This document shows, piece after piece, positions 8,432 to 10,408 of a stretch of DNA of 10,408 bases. The stretch comes from Candidatus Didemnitutus sp. Lineage in GTDB: Bacteria > Verrucomicrobiota > Verrucomicrobiia > Opitutales > Opitutaceae. A model generated the notes under the pieces. That model made no database searches and was not told the DNA's origin. It worked only from the letters and a program-made list of their open reading frames with translations. Positions within the stretch are counted from its first letter, which is position 1. The number at the start of each line of letters is the position of its first letter. The position numbers were made by a program, and so were the translations under genes. The stretch lies in the NCBI GenBank assembly GCA_030682505.1, contig JAUXOH010000341.1, positions 1-10,408 on the forward strand. The letters run 5' to 3'.

Positions 8432-9712
8432 ATGACTGATATTCTGGCCGAACTCGACTGGCGGGACCTCTACGCCGATAGCACGGATCGCGACGCCCTG
8501 GCGCAACGCCTCGCCGCCGGCCCGCTGACGCTTTATTGCGGCTTCGATCCCACCGCGGATTCGTTGCACGTCGGCAACCTCGTGCCGCTCTTCGCCCTCC
8601 GCCGCTTCCAACTCGCGGGGCACCACCCGATCGTCCTCGCCGGCGGCGCCACCGGCATGGTCGGCGATCCCTCCGGCAAATCCGACGAACGCAACCTGCA
8701 GACCCCGGACCAAGTCGCGCACAACATCGCCGCCATCCGCGGCCAGCTGCAGAAATTCCTCGATTTCACCACCGCGCAGAATCCCGCCTGCCTCGTCAAC
8801 AACGCCGACTGGACCGCACCGGTCTCGTTCCTCGAATTCCTCCGCGACGTCGGAAAACACATCACGGTGAACACCATGGTCGCGAAGGACTCCGTCCGCT
8901 CGCGGATGGAGGAACGCAGCAGCGGCATCAGCTTCACGGAGTTCAGCTACATGCTGCTTCAAGGCCACGATTTCTACCACCTGCGGAAAACGCTCAAGTG
9001 CGAGCTGCAGGTCGGCGCCACCGACCAGTGGGGCAATATCACCGTCGGCACCGAGCTCACCCGCAAGAAACTCGGCGTCACCGTCTGGGGTCTCGTCTTC
9101 CCCCTGCTCACCAAGTCCGACGGCTCCAAATACGGCAAGACCGCCGCGGGCACCGTCTGGCTCGACGCGCAACGCACCTCCCCTTACCGCTTCTACCAGT
9201 TTTTTGTGAACAGCGATGACAGCGACGTCATCAAGCTGCTCAAGATCCTCACCTTCCTTTCCCGCGACGAAATCACCGCGCTCGAAACCGGATTGGCCGC
9301 CCAGCCCGGTGCCCGCGGGGCGCAAAAAGCCCTCGCCCGCGAAATGACCACGCTCGTCCACGGCCCCGAGGCTCTCGCCGCCGCGCTCAAGGCCTCCGAG
9401 ATCCTCTTCGGCGGTTCGCTCGACGGGGTGACCGAGGAAATCTTCAACGACGTCGTCGGCGAAGTCCCCACGCTGGACCTCGAACGCGCCAAGCTCGACG
9501 GGGCCGGCTCCGCCATCGCCGACCTCGTCGTGCAAGCCGGACTCGCTCCTTCCAAGGGCCAGGCCCGCAAGGACCTCGACGCGGGCGGCATTTATTTGAA
9601 CAACGTCCGCGCCGAGCACACGCGGGCGGTGACGCCGGCCGACCTGCTGTTCGGGAAGTACCTGCTCCTGCGCAAAGGCAAGCGCAGCTACGCCGTGCTC
9701 GTCGCGCGCTGA
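8432..9712 (+). CDS. tyrS: Tyrosyl-tRNA synthetase
   Basis: A complete 426-aa class I aminoacyl-tRNA synthetase that activates tyrosine with ATP and charges tRNA-Tyr in the cytoplasm. Landmarks: Y35 and D39 in LYCGFDPTADSLHVGN, with HVGN (46-49) as the HIGH signature; the tyrosine-pocket segment FSYMLLQGHDF (171-181) with Y173, Q177 and D180; and KYGKT (233-237) as the KMSKS loop, the usual bacterial TyrRS wording. A C-terminal S4-type RNA-binding domain covers about 360-420 (PSKGQARKDLDAGGIYLNN). The ATG at 8432 gives the normal N-terminus; an in-frame ATG at 8390 would add 14 residues with no family support. No Shine-Dalgarno is visible. It is the only plus-strand gene, divergent from the peroxiredoxin and convergent with the damaged lipoprotein gene only 13 bp downstream. 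Confidence 0.97.
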   Translation: MTDILAELDWRDLYADSTDRDALAQRLAAGPLTLYCGFDPTADSLHVGNLVPLFALRRFQLAGHHPIVLAGGATGMVGDPSGKSDERNLQTPDQVAHNIAAIRGQLQKFLDFTTAQNPACLVNNADWTAPVSFLEFLRDVGKHITVNTMVAKDSVRSRMEERSSGISFTEFSYMLLQGHDFYHLRKTLKCELQVGATDQWGNITVGTELTRKKLGVTVWGLVFPLLTKSDGSKYGKTAAGTVWLDAQRTSPYRFYQFFVNSDDSDVIKLLKILTFLSRDEITALETGLAAQPGARGAQKALAREMTTLVHGPEALAAALKASEILFGGSLDGVTEEIFNDVVGEVPTLDLERAKLDGAGSAIADLVVQAGLAPSKGQARKDLDAGGIYLNNVRAEHTRAVTPADLLFGKYLLLRKGKRSYAVLVAR

Positions 9713-9725
9713 GGCCCGCGCAAGG

Positions 9726-10378
9726 TCAGTTCCTGGCGGGCTGGAGATGCAGGGCCCCGAGCGGCTTGAGCTCGAGCACCCGTTCAACCGACTCCCCGCC
9801 GCTACGCCCGCGCAACTGCAGGCGTTGCGGGCCGGGGGTCATCGGGGAAAACAAACTGCCGCTCACCGTTTCGCCGGGCGCGATGGGCAGGCTCAGATCG
9901 AGCCGCCGACGATCAAACTCGGCCACGACCTTCGCCTTGTTTTTGCTGTTCATGACCACGACAGCGGTGATGTTCACCACCGCGACCACCGGAATCACGC
10001 TCAGCACCGCCACCGCGCCCCCGGTCGCCGCGCCCCCGGCCATGCCCGAGCCCATCGCCGCGGCAGTCGCCGCCGCACTGTAAATCACGATCACCCCGGC
10101 GCCCGCGAGCAACTTGAGCCCCGTCTTGCCGTATTTGTCCGAGTTCGTGTGGATTGAGCTTCTCCAGCGCCCACGGATCGACACCTGACAATTGCGGGAG
10201 CCCGCGGCAAATTGAAGCGCTCGGCCGATGGCGTCGCGACATTCCAATCCAACCGGCGCGCTGGAGGAGCATCGTCCTTCGCCCTCCGGTATTTCTTCGC
10301 GGTGACGCACCCGGAGAAAAGCAGAACCGCAGCGCTCAACCAAAAGACCCGAACAACGCGACGGAGGGCTTCGGGCAT
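9726..10378 (-). pseudogene. Frameshifted lipoprotein gene with glycine-rich hydrophobic domain
   Basis: Pieces of one apparent protein lie in three minus-strand frames. From the ATG at 10378 comes a lipoprotein signal (MPEALRR, a hydrophobic stretch, lipobox LFSGC with C24), then KKYRRAKDD and RLDWNVATPSAE, ending sensibly near 10220. A second frame gives GVDPWALEKLNP (about 10185-10150). The third, from about 10148 to the stop at 9726, gives DKYGKTGLKLLAGAG, a long Ala/Gly/Val hydrophobic region rich in GxxxG spacing, MNSKNKAKVVAEFDRRRL, and a soluble end with APGETVSGSLF and PMTPGPQRLQLRG. The first junction probably also lost internal sequence. Two indels within ~80 bp suggest gene decay; assembly error is the alternative. 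A GTG at 10399 behind GGAGG could be the start instead. An intact copy would be a membrane-anchored lipoprotein of unknown function; I recall similar proteins from Opitutaceae but cannot verify that here. Confidence 0.6.
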
Positions 10379-10408
10379 GCCCTTGCATGCCGCGCCCACT
10401 TGCCTCCG

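Noticed and set aside
9713..9725. Bidirectional terminator between tyrS and the lipoprotein gene
   Set aside because: Only 13 bp, with a poor GCGCG/CGCGC match around the tyrS stop codon and no T-run.
8414..9787. 457-codon open frame antisense to tyrS
   Set aside because: Opposite strand is an intact TyrRS with all signatures; the antisense product is Glu/Gly/Val-rich without domain features.

Overview
The window is a GC-rich stretch of bacterial chromosome carrying mostly housekeeping genes. The organism is most likely a Verrucomicrobiota bacterium of the Opitutaceae kind. That is inference from the overall gene flavour, the STAS motif wording (MDSTFLG), the GC-rich hairpin repeats and a lipoprotein type I associate with that group; no rRNA or other marker gene is present to confirm it.

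Layout from left to right. Positions 8-349 (minus) hold a stand-alone Imm27-type immunity protein. Positions 386-1252 (minus) encode YicC, a conserved RNA-processing endoribonuclease. Positions 1253-1599 form a gene-free gap with a block of 37-bp hairpin repeats: three direct copies and one inverted copy, back to back. Positions 1600-2814 (minus) encode TrpB, with no trpA beside it. Positions 2889-4325 (minus) encode a membrane-anchored GAF + PP2C (RsbU/SpoIIE-type) phosphatase, and 4416-4940 (minus) its likely partner, a STAS protein with a C-terminal extension. Positions 5011-7686 (minus) encode AcnA-type aconitase and 7756-8229 (minus) a two-cysteine peroxiredoxin. A 202-bp divergent intergenic region with two palindromes separates the peroxiredoxin from tyrS (8432-9712, plus). 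Convergent with tyrS is a damaged lipoprotein gene (9726-10378, minus) whose recognisable parts lie in three reading frames.

The clearest functional pairing is the STAS/phosphatase module: a GAF-gated PP2C phosphatase would dephosphorylate the STAS antagonist in a partner switch. The anti-sigma kinase and sigma factor that complete such a circuit are not in this window. The peroxiredoxin next to an Fe-S aconitase is suggestive but not proof of a shared oxidative-stress role. No complete new system (CRISPR, toxin pair, phage or transposon) is visible. The most unusual items are the covarying hairpin repeat array, the decayed lipoprotein gene and the orphan immunity gene, whose codon use differs from its neighbours.
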